From: Dactylorhiza incarnata
Taxonomy: Eukaryota; Streptophyta; Magnoliopsida; Asparagales; Orchidaceae
DNA length: 64,000 nt
Assembly: GCA_033032865.1 (NCBI GenBank)
Contig: JAWHQI010000509.1
Coordinates: 248,001 to 312,000 of the forward strand
Direction: 5' to 3'
Under the pieces are notes generated by a model. That model saw only the letters and a program-made list of their open reading frames with translations, made no database searches and was not told where the DNA came from. Below, piece by piece: positions 30,788 to 41,470 of the stretch. The translations under genes and the position numbers were made by a program. The first letter of the stretch is position 1. The number at the start of each line of letters is the position of its first letter.

Positions 30788-31764
30788 CTAGGGAGAAAGG
30801 GGCTCAAAGACTAAGAACCGGATCCTCTCCCAAGGTGCCCTTCAAGGTCTATTTATAGTTTTTGTCTTTGTGGTCTGTCAATAGCCAAAACCCGCTTTCC
30901 ACTTTCACTATCTGCACCCCAAGCTGGTCTGCTAACAGCCAAACTCCGCTGTCCGGAGGGGCTAACCGCAGACCATCATGGGCCTCCTGGTACAAGACCA
31001 CCTCTGGCCCCGGTGAACTGGAAACTTCTAGCCCGTTCGGCGAACACAGGGCGAGTTTGCCGAACGCGGCCTTGGAGCGAATTCGTCGAACACAGTTCGA
31101 CGAACGTCGAGCTCTGGAATACCGCGAGTTCGTCGAGCGCTAGTACATCGCGGGTTCGTCGAGCGCTAAGACTGTTCACCGACCGCTGTGACGGTTCGCC
31201 GACCGCTGGGATTGCTGGAGATCGTCGAACGTTGTTATGAAGTAATTCGCAAAGCGTCGTTCGACGAACGTGGGGAGGGGCAGGGCGAGTTCGTCGAACC
31301 CCAAAATCTTCCCTGAACCCTTATTGGGCGAGCCAGCCTGCTTCGGCATTTCCCCTACGAGCCCGGCTCGCAAATCCTTCACCTGGCCGAGCCCAAAACT
31401 ATCAAAATGCACCACACGAGCCCGGCTCGCAGATCCTTCACCTGGCCGAGCCCAAAACTGTCTAAATGCACCCCACGAGCCCGGCTCGCAAATCCTTCAC
31501 CTGGCCGAGCCCAAAACTGTCTAAATGCACCCCACGAGCCCGGCTCGCAGATCCTTCACCTGGCCGAGCCCAAAACTGTCTATATGCACCCCGCGAGCCC
31601 GGCTCGCAAATCCTTCACCTGGCCGAGCCCAAAACTGTCTATATGCACCCCACGAGCCCGACTCGCAAATATAGTCTCACACCCTTCTTTGGCTCGCCCG
31701 CCTTTGGCTCGCTTTCTTGGGTGCAAATCACCCGACGTCTCCTCGCGAACATCGGGGTTGTACA
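30788..31764 (-). repeat. Left (3') LTR of the Tat element, truncated
   Basis: The plus-strand right end is CGGGGTTGTACA, the same terminus as in the solo LTR at 49071 (TGTACAACCC in the other sense). The expected TGTTGAAACC end is missing: similarity begins about 30788 and joins older repeat debris. A minus-sense TATA box is likely at ctatttatag (about 30848). The middle has many TTCGTCGAAC-like words (31020-31270). Confidence 0.75.
31358..31690. repeat. 59-bp tandem repeat in the left Tat LTR
   Basis: Unit starts are at 31358, 31417, 31476, 31535, 31594 and 31653 (the last partial), each starting CGAGCCCGGCTCGC. The unit includes CTGTCTAAATGCACCCCA, which is the reverse complement of the core of the 38-bp repeat in the right LTR. 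Confidence 0.95.
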
Positions 31765-31830
31765 CAATCCCCGCTATTCGCGAGGTTTCCCTAAGCTCGC
31801 GAAGAAACATCCAACCCCGGGTGTTCGCCG
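31744..31830. other. Stem-loop enclosing the polypurine tract at the LTR edge
   Basis: The outer arms CGAACATCGGGGTTG (31747-31761) and CAACCCCGGGTGTTCG (about 31813-31828) pair with one bulge. An inner perfect stem is TTCGCGAG / CTCGCGAA, at about 31775-31801. The LTR edge (31764) and the minus-sense purine tract (AGCGGGGATTG) lie inside. The same architecture occurs at 46150-46235 and 13853-13937. Confidence 0.8.
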
Positions 31831-31878
31831 ATTCTTGCTGACGTGGCGGGAATCTTTCGGTGGGACCCATGTCCAAAA

Positions 31879-31887
31879 CTATAAATA
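31879..31887 (+). promoter_or_regulatory. TATA box of antisense gene A
   Basis: ctataaata lies 71 bp upstream of the first ATG of the antisense gene, followed by a CT-rich leader. It is on the strand opposite gag-pol. Confidence 0.55.
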
Positions 31888-31957
31888 CCGCCTGCCCTAG
31901 CTAGCGTCCGAACCTTTTCTTTACTTCCTCTCTCGCTTTCCTCACCCTGAATTCGGA

Positions 31958-33208
31958 ATGTCCACCAAGGAGAGCGCGTTGGCTCGCCTTAAGGCTTCAA
32001 GGGAGATAGAAAAGGCCAAGGCTGCCGAGCGCACCCCATGGATGTTCAAGCAACCTGCTCCCCTCTCTCCTCAAACCAAGAAGGCCAAAACTGTCCGGAG
32101 GTCGCTGGGGGAGGACGGATCATCACCTCCGCCCTTGCCGCCTCACACCGGGCTCGCGCCGCAGGTATCCTTGTTGAAAACCCGCACTTTGAATTCCTCT
32201 GTTTAATCTGTCCTTCCTGCTCGCAGAACCCTCCTCCTGAAGAAATCATGGCGGACCTAACCCTGGCCTCCTCGCGCGTCCCGTCCCCAGCGAAGTCGGG
32301 CTCGGTGTCTATGGGAGCGGGGACCACAACCCTACAGGTGCCTCCCTCGCGACCCGGTAAGTCGAGAACTCCTTTCGCTTCTACCCTTCGCGAATCCTCC
32401 CTCGCAACTCCAACACGACTATATTTTATGCAGGCACTCCCCTGACGAGCCCTGAGAAAAGAGCCCCTACCCCAGCGCGCTCTCCGACCCCGCCTAAGGT
32501 GACTCTGCCTACACCTGGCTTTGGCCTCTTAGGCCAGCGAAGCCCTGGCGGGACGCTACTGGGTGGCACCCAGGTCGCGGAGAAGGTGGTGCACGCTCCT
32601 GGCCTGGGGAAAGACCTCACTCACTCCTTCCGTGAAAACTTCAAGGGTCAGTCGGGTTCCTCTCGCCAACGACCCCGCGCGCTCTCGGCCTCGCCAGGTT
32701 GGTTAGTTCATGCGAGCTTATTTTTTGCTCGCCCTTTGGCCCTGTTAACTTTCTCTTTCACAGGGGTTTCTAAACCACACCCGAGTCGGAACACGGGAGG
32801 GAGGAGATGTCACCGTCGCCTTCGCCAAGCCAGATTGGCGATTTCTTAGGCGATCCAGGCGACCCCGCACAGATAAAGAGGCGGGTGACGGAGGTACTCC
32901 AGAAGTATGGGATGATGCTGCGCGAGCTGGAAGAGCGATATGAGGCAGACCAGGCGATCTATGAAGAGAAGTTCGCCGCCCTGGAGGACGCGAACGCGCG
33001 TTTTCTTGCGGAAGCGAGACCGGTGACTCGCGGAGATGTTACCTCGCCCGGTGTGCACCTTTCGCGAGCCGAGGACCAAGTACACTTGATCCTACGCGAG
33101 CTCAAGTCGGTTCGCGAATACCACTACCCGAAGGTGCCACCACGTGCAGGGGGCGAGGTCGCGATCGCTGGAAGTGGCTCGGCTACTGAACTCCGCTCCT
33201 CGCCCTGA
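31958..33208 (+). pseudogene. Antisense gene A of the Tat element
   Basis: It begins MSTKESALARLKASREIEKA at 31958. Likely exons are 31958-32164, 32227-32356, 32434-32646 and 32764-33208, each bounded by GT-AG (for example tgctcgcag, ttttatgcag, tttcacag). The last part contains a DPAQIKRRVTEVLQKYGMML helix and a long acidic coiled-coil-like stretch (about 32870-33130), ending TGA at 33208. Joining exons 3 and 4 requires a frame change between 32764 and 32807, so it is probably broken. I do not recognise the protein. Being antisense, its introns would not be removed from the gag-pol-sense RNA that is copied. Confidence 0.5.
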
Positions 33209-33792
33209 GTCCGCTGCTGCATTTTCTTTCTGCTACTATTTTGTCTTGTTATTTGTTATTATTTTTCCTCTTATTATGCTCGCGTCAAACAATTGTCGTG
33301 ATGTCTTATAACGTTTGCGAATTACTTGTGAATCGCCTACTATCACTACTCTTTTTTCTGCACTCACACACCCGGTGTGGTTCCATATTTCGCCATTCAT
33401 TTATTTATGATGCACCTGTGAATTTCTTTGTATGTTTGCCACATTCGCGATGACTCCTATTGTTGGGTGTTTGCGAACCACTAGGTGATGCTGCGCCCGC
33501 GCTTCTATCCTCCGCTGACCCGCCCCCGGCGAGGTCAGGGTGTCGCGCGATGGCGAGCCAGCTCTCGCAAGGTTGTGGCTCGCCGAGCGAAAATCCACTT
33601 TATTTTTGCAATTCGCACCCTGTGGCGCTTCGTATTCCCCCCGCCCTTTTCATTTTCCTATAAATAGCATCGAGATTCTTGTTCTAACCACCGCATTTAC
33701 TCTCTGAGCTTTCTCGCTTCTCTGGATCTCTCCGCTCTCGCAAAATCAAGCTCGCGCTCGCAACTCCGGGTTCGCGAAGAATCAACTCCATA
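33209..33792 (+). promoter_or_regulatory. Spacer and TATA box of antisense gene B
   Basis: A 580-bp spacer without a gene contains ctataaatag at 33658-33667, then a CT-rich leader and the ATG at 33793, 126 bp from the box. 33240-33450 is T-rich, consistent with the 3' untranslated region of gene A. Confidence 0.5.
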
Positions 33793-35748
33793 ATGGTGGG
33801 AGACGGCGAATGCGAAGGGCGAGCCAAATGCGCCTGGGCCTTCAAGGATCACACCTTCTTCTGTTCGAACATAACCGCCGAGTAGTATAAGCACACCGTG
33901 GATCGCTACCTCCCGAAGGACTATACGGCTCGCTGTCCTAAGGACACGGCCGCCCTTAACAAAACCGAGCCTGACGAGCTCGATATCCCCATTGCTCACT
34001 TCGAGAATGGGTTGCGGCTCTCGCTATGGCCAGAAATTCGCCAGGTATTCCGCCTGGCCTCCTCGCCGCTCCTTCTTCGCGCTCGCGAACATATACTAAC
34101 TTCTTGTTCTTCGCAGGTACTCCGGTATTACGGGGTTCTGCCGAGCCAGCTGACCCCGAACGCGATCGCGACAGTGGTCGCGTTCGCCAGCTACATGCGG
34201 AGGAGAGGATCGAGTTTAGCCTCCTCGTCTTCCGCAAGGTCTTTTCCTTCCGTGCCTATAAGGACGGAACAACATATTTCGCGAGCCAGCACCTCACCGA
34301 CTGCGAGACGGTGAACAAGAGCCACTACTGGCATCAGAAGTTCGTTCTCGTCAAGGGGCCTTTTGGCAACATTCATTATACTCCCCTTCAGCGGGATGAC
34401 GCCACCTACCGCCCTCCCGACTCGCTAGGTGGCGACGATGCCAAACTCTTCCAGTACCTCGCGGGGACGAACTTCGAGGTCGCCTACCTTTGGCGAAACT
34501 TTGACTCGCTACCCGCTGTACCGCATGGGGAAGGTTAGGCTCGCTTTCTCTTCCCACTTTTTTCTTTTCCTCTCGCCCACCTCTAACACTCTCTTTCGCA
34601 GGCGAGCGTGACCTCCCCCTCAATCCTCCGCACGCGCGAAGTACCGCTCTTACGGCGGGCTCGCTCGCCACTGCGGCAGCTGAGTCGTGCCGGGACCCCC
34701 CTAACACAGGGTCCGGCAAGAATCGGCTCGCGCCCGCGAGCAAGGCCGGCTCGCGATCCTCTTCGAAGAAAGCGAAGGTGATCCCTGACGCTATCAAGGG
34801 AAAGAGCGCGGTGGTCGAGCTGAGCGAGACAGATGGCTCACCCCTTTCTCCCGCGGAACCACAGGCCCCCCTGGCTATCCAGGGTGCCGGGAGCTCCTCG
34901 GGAAGGCTCGCACCCGGTAGTCACAGGAACTTCGACCTCGGTATGAAGCTTTCTGATGCGCTCAGCGAGCCTCTGCTCACCTGGGATCCTAAGTTCAATA
35001 GGATCTCCTACTCTACTCTCCTTCCCTCCTGGATGGAGCGCGACAAGGTGGGAGGCGAGGCGTTCTCCCTCGCCTTCGGCCTCTATGGCCGCGAGGATGT
35101 TGTCGCCTTTAATGTAATGAAGCCGAGGTAGCTGGTTTATGAGTCCATGCGAGCTCAATTTCGATCGATGGAGCTCGCGCACATGGTGGGGCGCCGATAC
35201 CTGCAGACGGGCAGGGATATCCGCGAGTACAGGGAAGAGCTCAAGAAAGCTGTGGAGGAGATCAAGGGCCTCAAGGAGAGGGAAGAGGTCTCTGAGGGCC
35301 TCCTCGCCGGCCTCCAGGGTCAGATGGTAAGTGGTCCTCGACCTCCCTACCCCGTGTCGTTCGCGATCACTTGAATTTGACTTGGCCTATTTTTTATGCA
35401 TTCCTACAGGATGTCGAGACCGCGACCAAGCTCCTTACTCGCAATGCCGAGCTGGAACTCGAGGTCGCGACGCTAAATGCCCAGGCGCGCGAGTTGTCCC
35501 GGGCCACGCTTCCTCCTTCACCTAGGAAGGTTGGGTCTCGCCGAAGGGCGCGAGAGCGAGAGGAGGTGAGGCGACAGGACGCAAAGGATGTCGCCAACCT
35601 CGTCTTCAATACCCTCAAGAGGGCGGGTCTTCTCGCTGAGGATGCGATGGAGTTCACTGCCGAGGACGTCTGCCCCGACTTATTCGATCTCGTCCCCGAG
35701 CTGGGAGCTCGCAAGGACGATGAGGAGTCTTCTGGAGGAAACCCTTAG
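33793..35748 (+). pseudogene. Antisense gene B of the Tat element (Transposase_28-like)
   Basis: Four exons: 33793-34044, 34117-34533, 34602-35326 and 35410-35748, all with GT-AG introns. Exon 1 starts MVGDGECEGRAKCAW. Exons 1-2 contain a PIAHFENGLRL segment, YYGVLPSQLTPNAIATVVAF and FRKVFSFRAYKDG. That order resembles the plant 'putative gypsy type transposon' domain (Pfam Transposase_28), which is common in Tat accessory genes. The C-terminus is a coiled coil (REYREELKKAVEEIKGL; LLTRNAELELEVATL). Lesions are TAG at 33883-33885, a one-base frameshift near 34208, and TAG at 35129-35131. Function is unknown; the family resemblance is from memory. Confidence 0.6.
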
Positions 35749-36126
35749 ATCCCACCTCTCTTTTCCCCTTTCTTTCTCAAGTGTATACTTATTTTTGGCT
35801 GGCGAGAACGCCGCTGTCTGTAAAGAACTTTATCTATGAAATGGAAGTAATCCTTTTGTTAGCTTTTACTGTGTCACTCGCACTCGCCCTTTTTACCTTT
35901 GATCTTTATTTGTTGCCTGCAACTAGTAGCTACTTAGGAATGCATCTGAAGCGCTCGCGAGCCGGAAGCTCACCTGGTTGAGGACTTTACATCTTGCCGA
36001 AACGGCCACTCTGTTCCTGCCAAAACCTTCCATCTCGCGAGAGTAGTCATCTGAGGCTCGCCCAGCTAGGTGTCCTTTTGTAAGTTTTCGCGAACCAGGC
36101 TTTACCAGCCTCAACATATACTACTT
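35749..36126. other. Spacer between antisense gene B and the tandem array
   Basis: No gene. It includes the probable 3' untranslated region of gene B and sequence resembling array units (caggctttaccagcctcaacatatac near 36090). Confidence 0.4.
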
Positions 36127-37520
36127 TGCGGACCAGGCCTTTCCAGCCTCAAACATATAATACTTTTCCAGCCTCTCCAGAGATCATCCTGAACCCCCCG
36201 TCTAGTGAGAGCCCGGGAGCGGAATTGATCTGGGGCATTCCAGCACCAAACCTACATCACCTTGCCAGCCTCTCCAGAGATCAACCTGAACCCCCCCCCC
36301 CCGTCTAGTGAGAGCCCGGGAGCGGAATCGATCTGGGGCATTTCAGCACCAAACATACATCACCTTGCCAGCCTCTCCAGAGATCAACCTGAACCCCCCG
36401 TCTAGTGAGAGCCCGGGAGCGGAATCGATCTGGGGCATTCCAGCACCAAACATACATCACCTAGCCAGCCTCTCCAGAGAACAACCTGAACCCTCCGTCT
36501 AGTGAGAGCCCGAGAGCGGAATCGATCTGGGGCATTCCAGCACCAAACATACATCACCTTGCCAGCCTCTCCAGAGATCAACCTGAACCCCCCGTCTAGT
36601 GAGAGCCCGGGAGCGGAATCGATCTGGGGCATTCCATCACCAAACATACATCACCTTGTCAGCCTCTCCAGAGATCAACCTGAACCCCCGTCTAGTGAGA
36701 ACCCGGGAGCGGAATCGATCTGGGGAATTCCAGCACCAAACATACATCACCTTGGCAGTCTCTCCAGAGATCAACCTGAACCCCTCGTCTAGTGCGAGCC
36801 CGGGAGCGGAATCGATCTGGGGCATTCCAGCACCAAACATACATCACCTTGCCAGCCTCTCCAGAGATCAACCTGAACCCCCCGTCTAGTGAGATCCCGA
36901 GAGCGGAATCGATCTGGGGCATTCCAGCACCAAACATACATCACCTTGCCAGCCTCTCTAGAGATCAACCTGAACCCCCCATCTAGTGAGAGCCCGGGAG
37001 CGGAATCGATCTGGGGCATTCCAGCACCAAACATACATCACCTTGCCAGCCTCTCCAGAGATCAACCTGAACCCCCCGTCTAGTGAGAGCCCGAGAGCGG
37101 AATCGATCTGGGGCATTCCAGCACCAAACATACATCACCTTGCCAGCCTCTCCAGAGATCAACCTGAACCCCCCGTCTAGTGAGAGCCCGGGAGCGGAAT
37201 CGATCTGGGGCATTCCAGCACCAAACATACATCACCTTGCCAGCCTCTCCAGAGATCAACCTGAACCCCCCGTCTAGTGAGAGCCCGGGAGCGGAATCGA
37301 TCTGGGGCATTACAGCACCAAACATACATCACCTTGCCATCCTCTCCAGAGATCAACCTGAACCCCCCGTCTAGTGAGAGCCCGGGAGCGGAATCGATCT
37401 GGGGCATTCCAGCACCACACATACATCACCTTGCCAGCCTATCCAGAGATCAACCTGAACCCCCCGTCTAGTGAGAGCCCGGGAGCGGAATCGATCTGGG
37501 GCATTCCAGCACCAAACATA
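36127..37520. repeat. 97-bp tandem array, about 14 copies, in the Tat 3' region
   Basis: The unit contains GTCTAGTGAGAGCCCGGGAG, then CGGAATCGATCTGGGGCATT, then an accaaacatacatcacc segment. Consecutive copies from 36792 to 37277 start exactly 97 bp apart. Units are nearly identical; variation includes a C13 run at about 36290-36302 and single-base changes. The array sits between the end of pol and the antisense genes, where Tat elements are known to seed satellite DNA. Open frames on both strands are by-products of a repeat without stops. Confidence 0.95.
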
Positions 37521-37582
37521 TAGTAGTCACCCTTATCACACAGAGGAGTAGGAGATTCAATCGAATGAAATAGTAAAAACTT

Positions 37583-38862
37583 TTACGGATAGAATCTTTT
37601 TAAGTCATCGCCGCTTTTGGCCCGGTCGAGGGGTACCCCTTCCACATCCCGGAGATGATACCCCCTCCCAGACTTGAGCACTTCACTTACAATATAAGGA
37701 CCCTCCCAGTTGGGGTTAAGCTTACCTACTGCGGCTCCTCCTCCTGCCGCATCGACCTTCTTCAGAACCAGGTCCCCTTTCTCGAACTGCTTCACCCTGA
37801 TATGGTGATCAAAGTATGTGGCCATCCGCCTCTTAATTTCTTCTTGTCGAACGGCGGTGAGGTCGCGGAGTTCTTCTACCAGGTCCAGGGACAACCTCTG
37901 CTCTGCTTCGTTCGCTGCTAGCCATTCCTCATCCCCTTCGCCTGCAGCAGTCACCCTGGAGGTCTTAACCTCGAACTCTATTGGAAGGACAGCCTCGGAC
38001 CCATGGGAAAGCTTGAGCGGAGTCTCTCCGGTGGCGGTGTTTGGAGTAGTCCTCAAGGCCCAAAGGACCGAGGGTAGCTGTTCTGCCCAGTTCCCGCGGA
38101 GGTTCTCAACCTTTTTCTTGAGTAGGTTGACGATAATCTTGTTGGCTGCCTCCACCTGACCGTTGCTCCTCGGGTGGTGGACTGACGCGAACCTGAGATC
38201 GATGACAAGTTGGGTGCAAAAACTAACAAACTCCTCGCTGGCAAATTATGGTCCGTTGTCTGTTACTATGGCCAGCGGGAGCCCGTGCCTGCAAATTATC
38301 TCCCCCCACACAAAGTTTCTTACAACTTGGGACGTTACCTTGGCTAGCGCTTTTACTTCTATCCACTTAGAGAAGTAGTCGATCATCACCAGCAGGAATC
38401 TCCTCTGGCCACTAGCTTGTGAGAAAGGGCCAACCAGGTCCAACCCCCATATAGCGAAGGGTCAGGGGGCTGTGATGGTCCGGAGCCTCTGAGCGGGGAG
38501 GAGTTGGAGCGGAGCATAGAGCTGACACTTCGAACACTTTCTTGCGAACTCCGCTGCATCCTTGCCGAGGGTAGGCCAAGAGTAGCCTTGTCTCAATACC
38601 CTCCCCTCCAGGGTTCGGCTCCCGGAGTGACTGTCATATTCCCCCGAGTGAATTTCCTCTAGGACTCTCGGGACCTCCTCCTCTGATACACAACAGGCCA
38701 GGAGCCCCGAGAGCGTCTTCCTGTATAGTCCCCCTGCATGCAAGGAATAATAAGCTGATTTGTACCTGAAGCGACGTCTGTCCCCATCCCCCTCAGGGAA
38801 CTTTCCTGACGCTAGGAAGGCGATGAAGGCATCCATCCACGATGCTCGTTGATCCACCTCCA
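37583..38862 (-). pseudogene. Tat integrase
   Basis: The zinc-binding region (HSGEYDSHSGSRTLEGRVLR; CSKCQLYAPLQ) is at about 38530-38700. The catalytic core has GLDLVGPFSQ, FSKWIEVKALA and VTDNGP at about 38250-38460. The C-terminus with FEKGDLVLKKV and a GPYIVSEVL segment runs to 37583. Two nonsense codons are clear: TGA at 38462-38464, where Trp is expected before PFAIWG, and TAA at 38246-38248 in DNGP(Q)FAS. It would insert element DNA into chromosomes if intact. Confidence 0.85.
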
Positions 38863-40640
38863 TCATTTCTCCTTCCTCGATGGAGGGCCGGAAGAGTTCT
38901 GAAATCGTCCCCCCTGCTCGGGGGCCAAACCTGGCCAGGAGGCCCGCCAGGGTGCTCTTCTCTCTTGGCACATGCTTGACGGAGAAAGTGCGGAATTGCC
39001 CGATGACCCCCTTGACCTTTCCAGGTAACGCTGGAGGGTCGGATCCTTTGCTTCAAACTCCCCCCTGATCTGGCATGCCACCACCATGGAGTCCGTCGAG
39101 ACCTCCACGTCTTGCACTCCCATCTCCCTAGCCAGTCGCATGCCAGCCATGACTGCTTCATATTCGGCCTGGTTGTTGGTAATCAGGAAGTGGATGCTCA
39201 AGGCTTGTTCGATCTTTATCCCTTGGGGGCTTACCAGGATGATTCCCCCTCCACAGGAGTGCTTCCCTGATGAGCCATCCACCAACATCTTCCATGCCGT
39301 CGGGGGAGGTGATTCGTGCTCCCCCACTTCAGTTGCGTAGTCTGCCATGAAGTCTGCCACCGCTTGCGCCTTGATTGACACCCTGGGCACAAACATGATA
39401 TTGAACTCACTCAGCTCCACGGACCATTTTGCTAACCTCCCCGAGTGCTCTACCCCTTCCATGACCTTATGAAGGGGGTGGTCAGTCACCACCTTGATCG
39501 AATGTGCTTGGAAATAGGGTCGGAGCTTCCGAGCCGCTACCACCAACGTGAAAGCCAACTTTTCCAGAATGGGATACCGGAGTTCTGCCTTCCTCAGCAC
39601 CCGGCTGACGTAATATATGGGAAACTGTTTCCTCCCCTCTTCCCGAATCAATACTGAACTTACCGCCTCGGACCCTACCCCCAAGTATAGGAATAGGTCC
39701 TCCCCCAGTCTTGGTCCTTGGAGTAGAGGAGTCTGGGTGAGCTGCTCTTTCAAAGCCTGGAAAGCTCCCTCGCACTCTAGAGTCCACTCGAATTTTTTGT
39801 CCCCCCTTAGCACCTTGAAGAAGGGTGCGCACTTCTCTCCTGGCTTAGAGAGAAACCTACTGAGTCCGATCAACTTTCCCGTGAGGCTCTGAATCTCCTT
39901 TGAGTTTCTTGGCGACCCCAACTCCATAATTGCTTTGACCTTATCCGGGTTAGGCTCCACCCCCGCTGGCGTGAGCAAGTGGCCCAAGAATTTTCCTCGG
40001 CTAACCCCGAAGACACACTTCAAGGAGTTGAGCCTCATCTTATACTTCTGTAAGGTCCCAAAGGTTTCTTCAAGGTCTCGGAGGTGAGGCCCGAGGTCCC
40101 GTCTCTTTACCATGAGGTCATCAACGTATACCTCCAAGTTTCTTCCCTTCTGGTCTCGGAAGACCCTGTCCATTATCCGCTGGTAGGTGGATCCTGCGTT
40201 CTTGAGCCCGAAGGGCATCATCTTATAACTATAGCATCCATCCCCCGTGATGAAAGAGACATCTTTGATGTCGGGGGGGGGGGGGGGGGGTGCATGCGGA
40301 TCTGGTGGTAACCTGAAAAAGCATCTAGAAAAGACATTACAGGGAAACCGACGGCTGAGTCAACCAGCGCGTCGATCCGAGGCAAGGGATAGGAATCCTT
40401 GGGGCATGATTTATTAAGCAAGGAAAAGTCAATACACATTCTCCACTTACCTCCCCCCTTCTTTACCATGACCACGTTGGAGACCCGGCCTGGGTACTGG
40501 ATCTCTGATACAAATCGGCCTGCATAAGCTTTCCCACCTCCTCTCGGATGGGTCCCTCCAGCTTGTCTGCTATGGCCCTCCTCTTCTGACGAATGGGGCG
40601 GGTGCCGGGTTCGAGGTTGAGGCGGTGGCAAGCCACGTCT
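38863..40640 (-). pseudogene. Tat reverse transcriptase and dual RNase H
   Basis: Reverse transcriptase motifs are WRMCIDFSLLNKSCPKD, SFLDAFSGYHQIRMHP, MMPFGLKNAGSTYQ and YVDD (about 40120). The first RNase H region follows (YYVSRVLRKAELRYPILEKL; KLRPYFQAHSI). A second RNase H then begins LVDGSSGKHSCGGG and continues NNQAEYEAVMAGMRLA and VSTDSMVV (about 39020-39290). The pair is diagnostic of Tat. An 18-G run at 40273-40290 interrupts the frame after HQIRMHP, and a one-base shift near 39015 separates the second RNase H from integrase. Confidence 0.85.
40273..40290. repeat. G18 homopolymer inside reverse transcriptase
   Basis: 18 consecutive G on the plus strand replace part of the codons between HQIRMHP and DIKDVSF. 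The run breaks the reading frame. Confidence 0.9.
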
Positions 40641-41470
40641 GCATCAATCCCAGGCATCTCCGCGGCGCTCCAAGCGAAGACATCCACATTCTCCTGGACG
40701 CACGCCATGATCTGCTTCTGCTCCTCAAGGCTGAGCTCCCCGCTGATTCGAACTTTCTCCACCACCCCGGCCCGGGTGGTGACCTCAAGCTCCACTACCT
40801 CCTCCACGGCCTCCAGTCGGGACTGCTCTTCCTGATCTCCTTCTCTTCCTTCGCCTCTGTCAGGGGCTTCAACCTCCTCCACTCCTCCTTCCTCTCTGAT
40901 CGTCATCAGCTCTTCCGCCCCTCCTCCTTGGGCCCTAACCTCCGCTTCTTCTCCTTCCTCAACTCGCTCCCTTGCTTCCTCCCCGAGACCTGCCGGCTCC
41001 CCCACCTCCCGATCCCACTTCTCGGCTTCTGCTTCCCAGGAGATGGTGTTCACCGCCGTCACGTAGCATTGTCTCGCTACATTCGGGTCTCCTCTTACTC
41101 GGATTTGGACCCCTACCAAGTTGAACTTAAGGCACTGGTGGAAGGTCGAAGGGACGCAGCGGAAAGCGCTGATAAGCGGCCGCCCGAAGATGGCGTTGTA
41201 GCTGCTCGGGGGCATCAACTATGACGAAACGGCAATTCCGAGATTTCCCTCCCAGGACCACATGTAGCCCCACTCACCCCTCTACCTCCTTCCTCTCTCC
41301 GGAGAACCCGAACAACGGGCTGTCCGAGGACAGCACCCTCTTGCTCTCTACCTTCATCTCATCAAACGCCTTCTTAAAGATGACGTTGACAGAGCTTCCG
41401 TTGTCCACGAGAACCCGGGACACCGTGAAGTTCTCGATGGCGGTCTGGATGACCAGCGCATCGCAAAATG
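40641..41470 (-). pseudogene. Tat aspartic protease and linker
   Basis: The active-site segment VLVDNGSSVNVIF is at about 41374-41418. The C-terminal protease segment YNAIFGRPLISAFRCVPS is at about 41160-41215. A Glu-rich linker and the start of reverse transcriptase (CQENVDVFAWSAAEMPGID-like) follow. Protease would cut the gag-pol precursor. A frame change separates the two parts near 41220-41270. Confidence 0.75.

Noticed and set aside
30862..31841. Plus-strand open frames in the left Tat LTR
   Set aside because: They translate the 59-bp repeat and TTCGTCGAAC-rich sequence; no domain and no splice or start context.
36308..37471. Many 64- and 81-codon open frames spaced 97 bp apart
   Set aside because: They are shadows of the 97-bp tandem unit on both strands.
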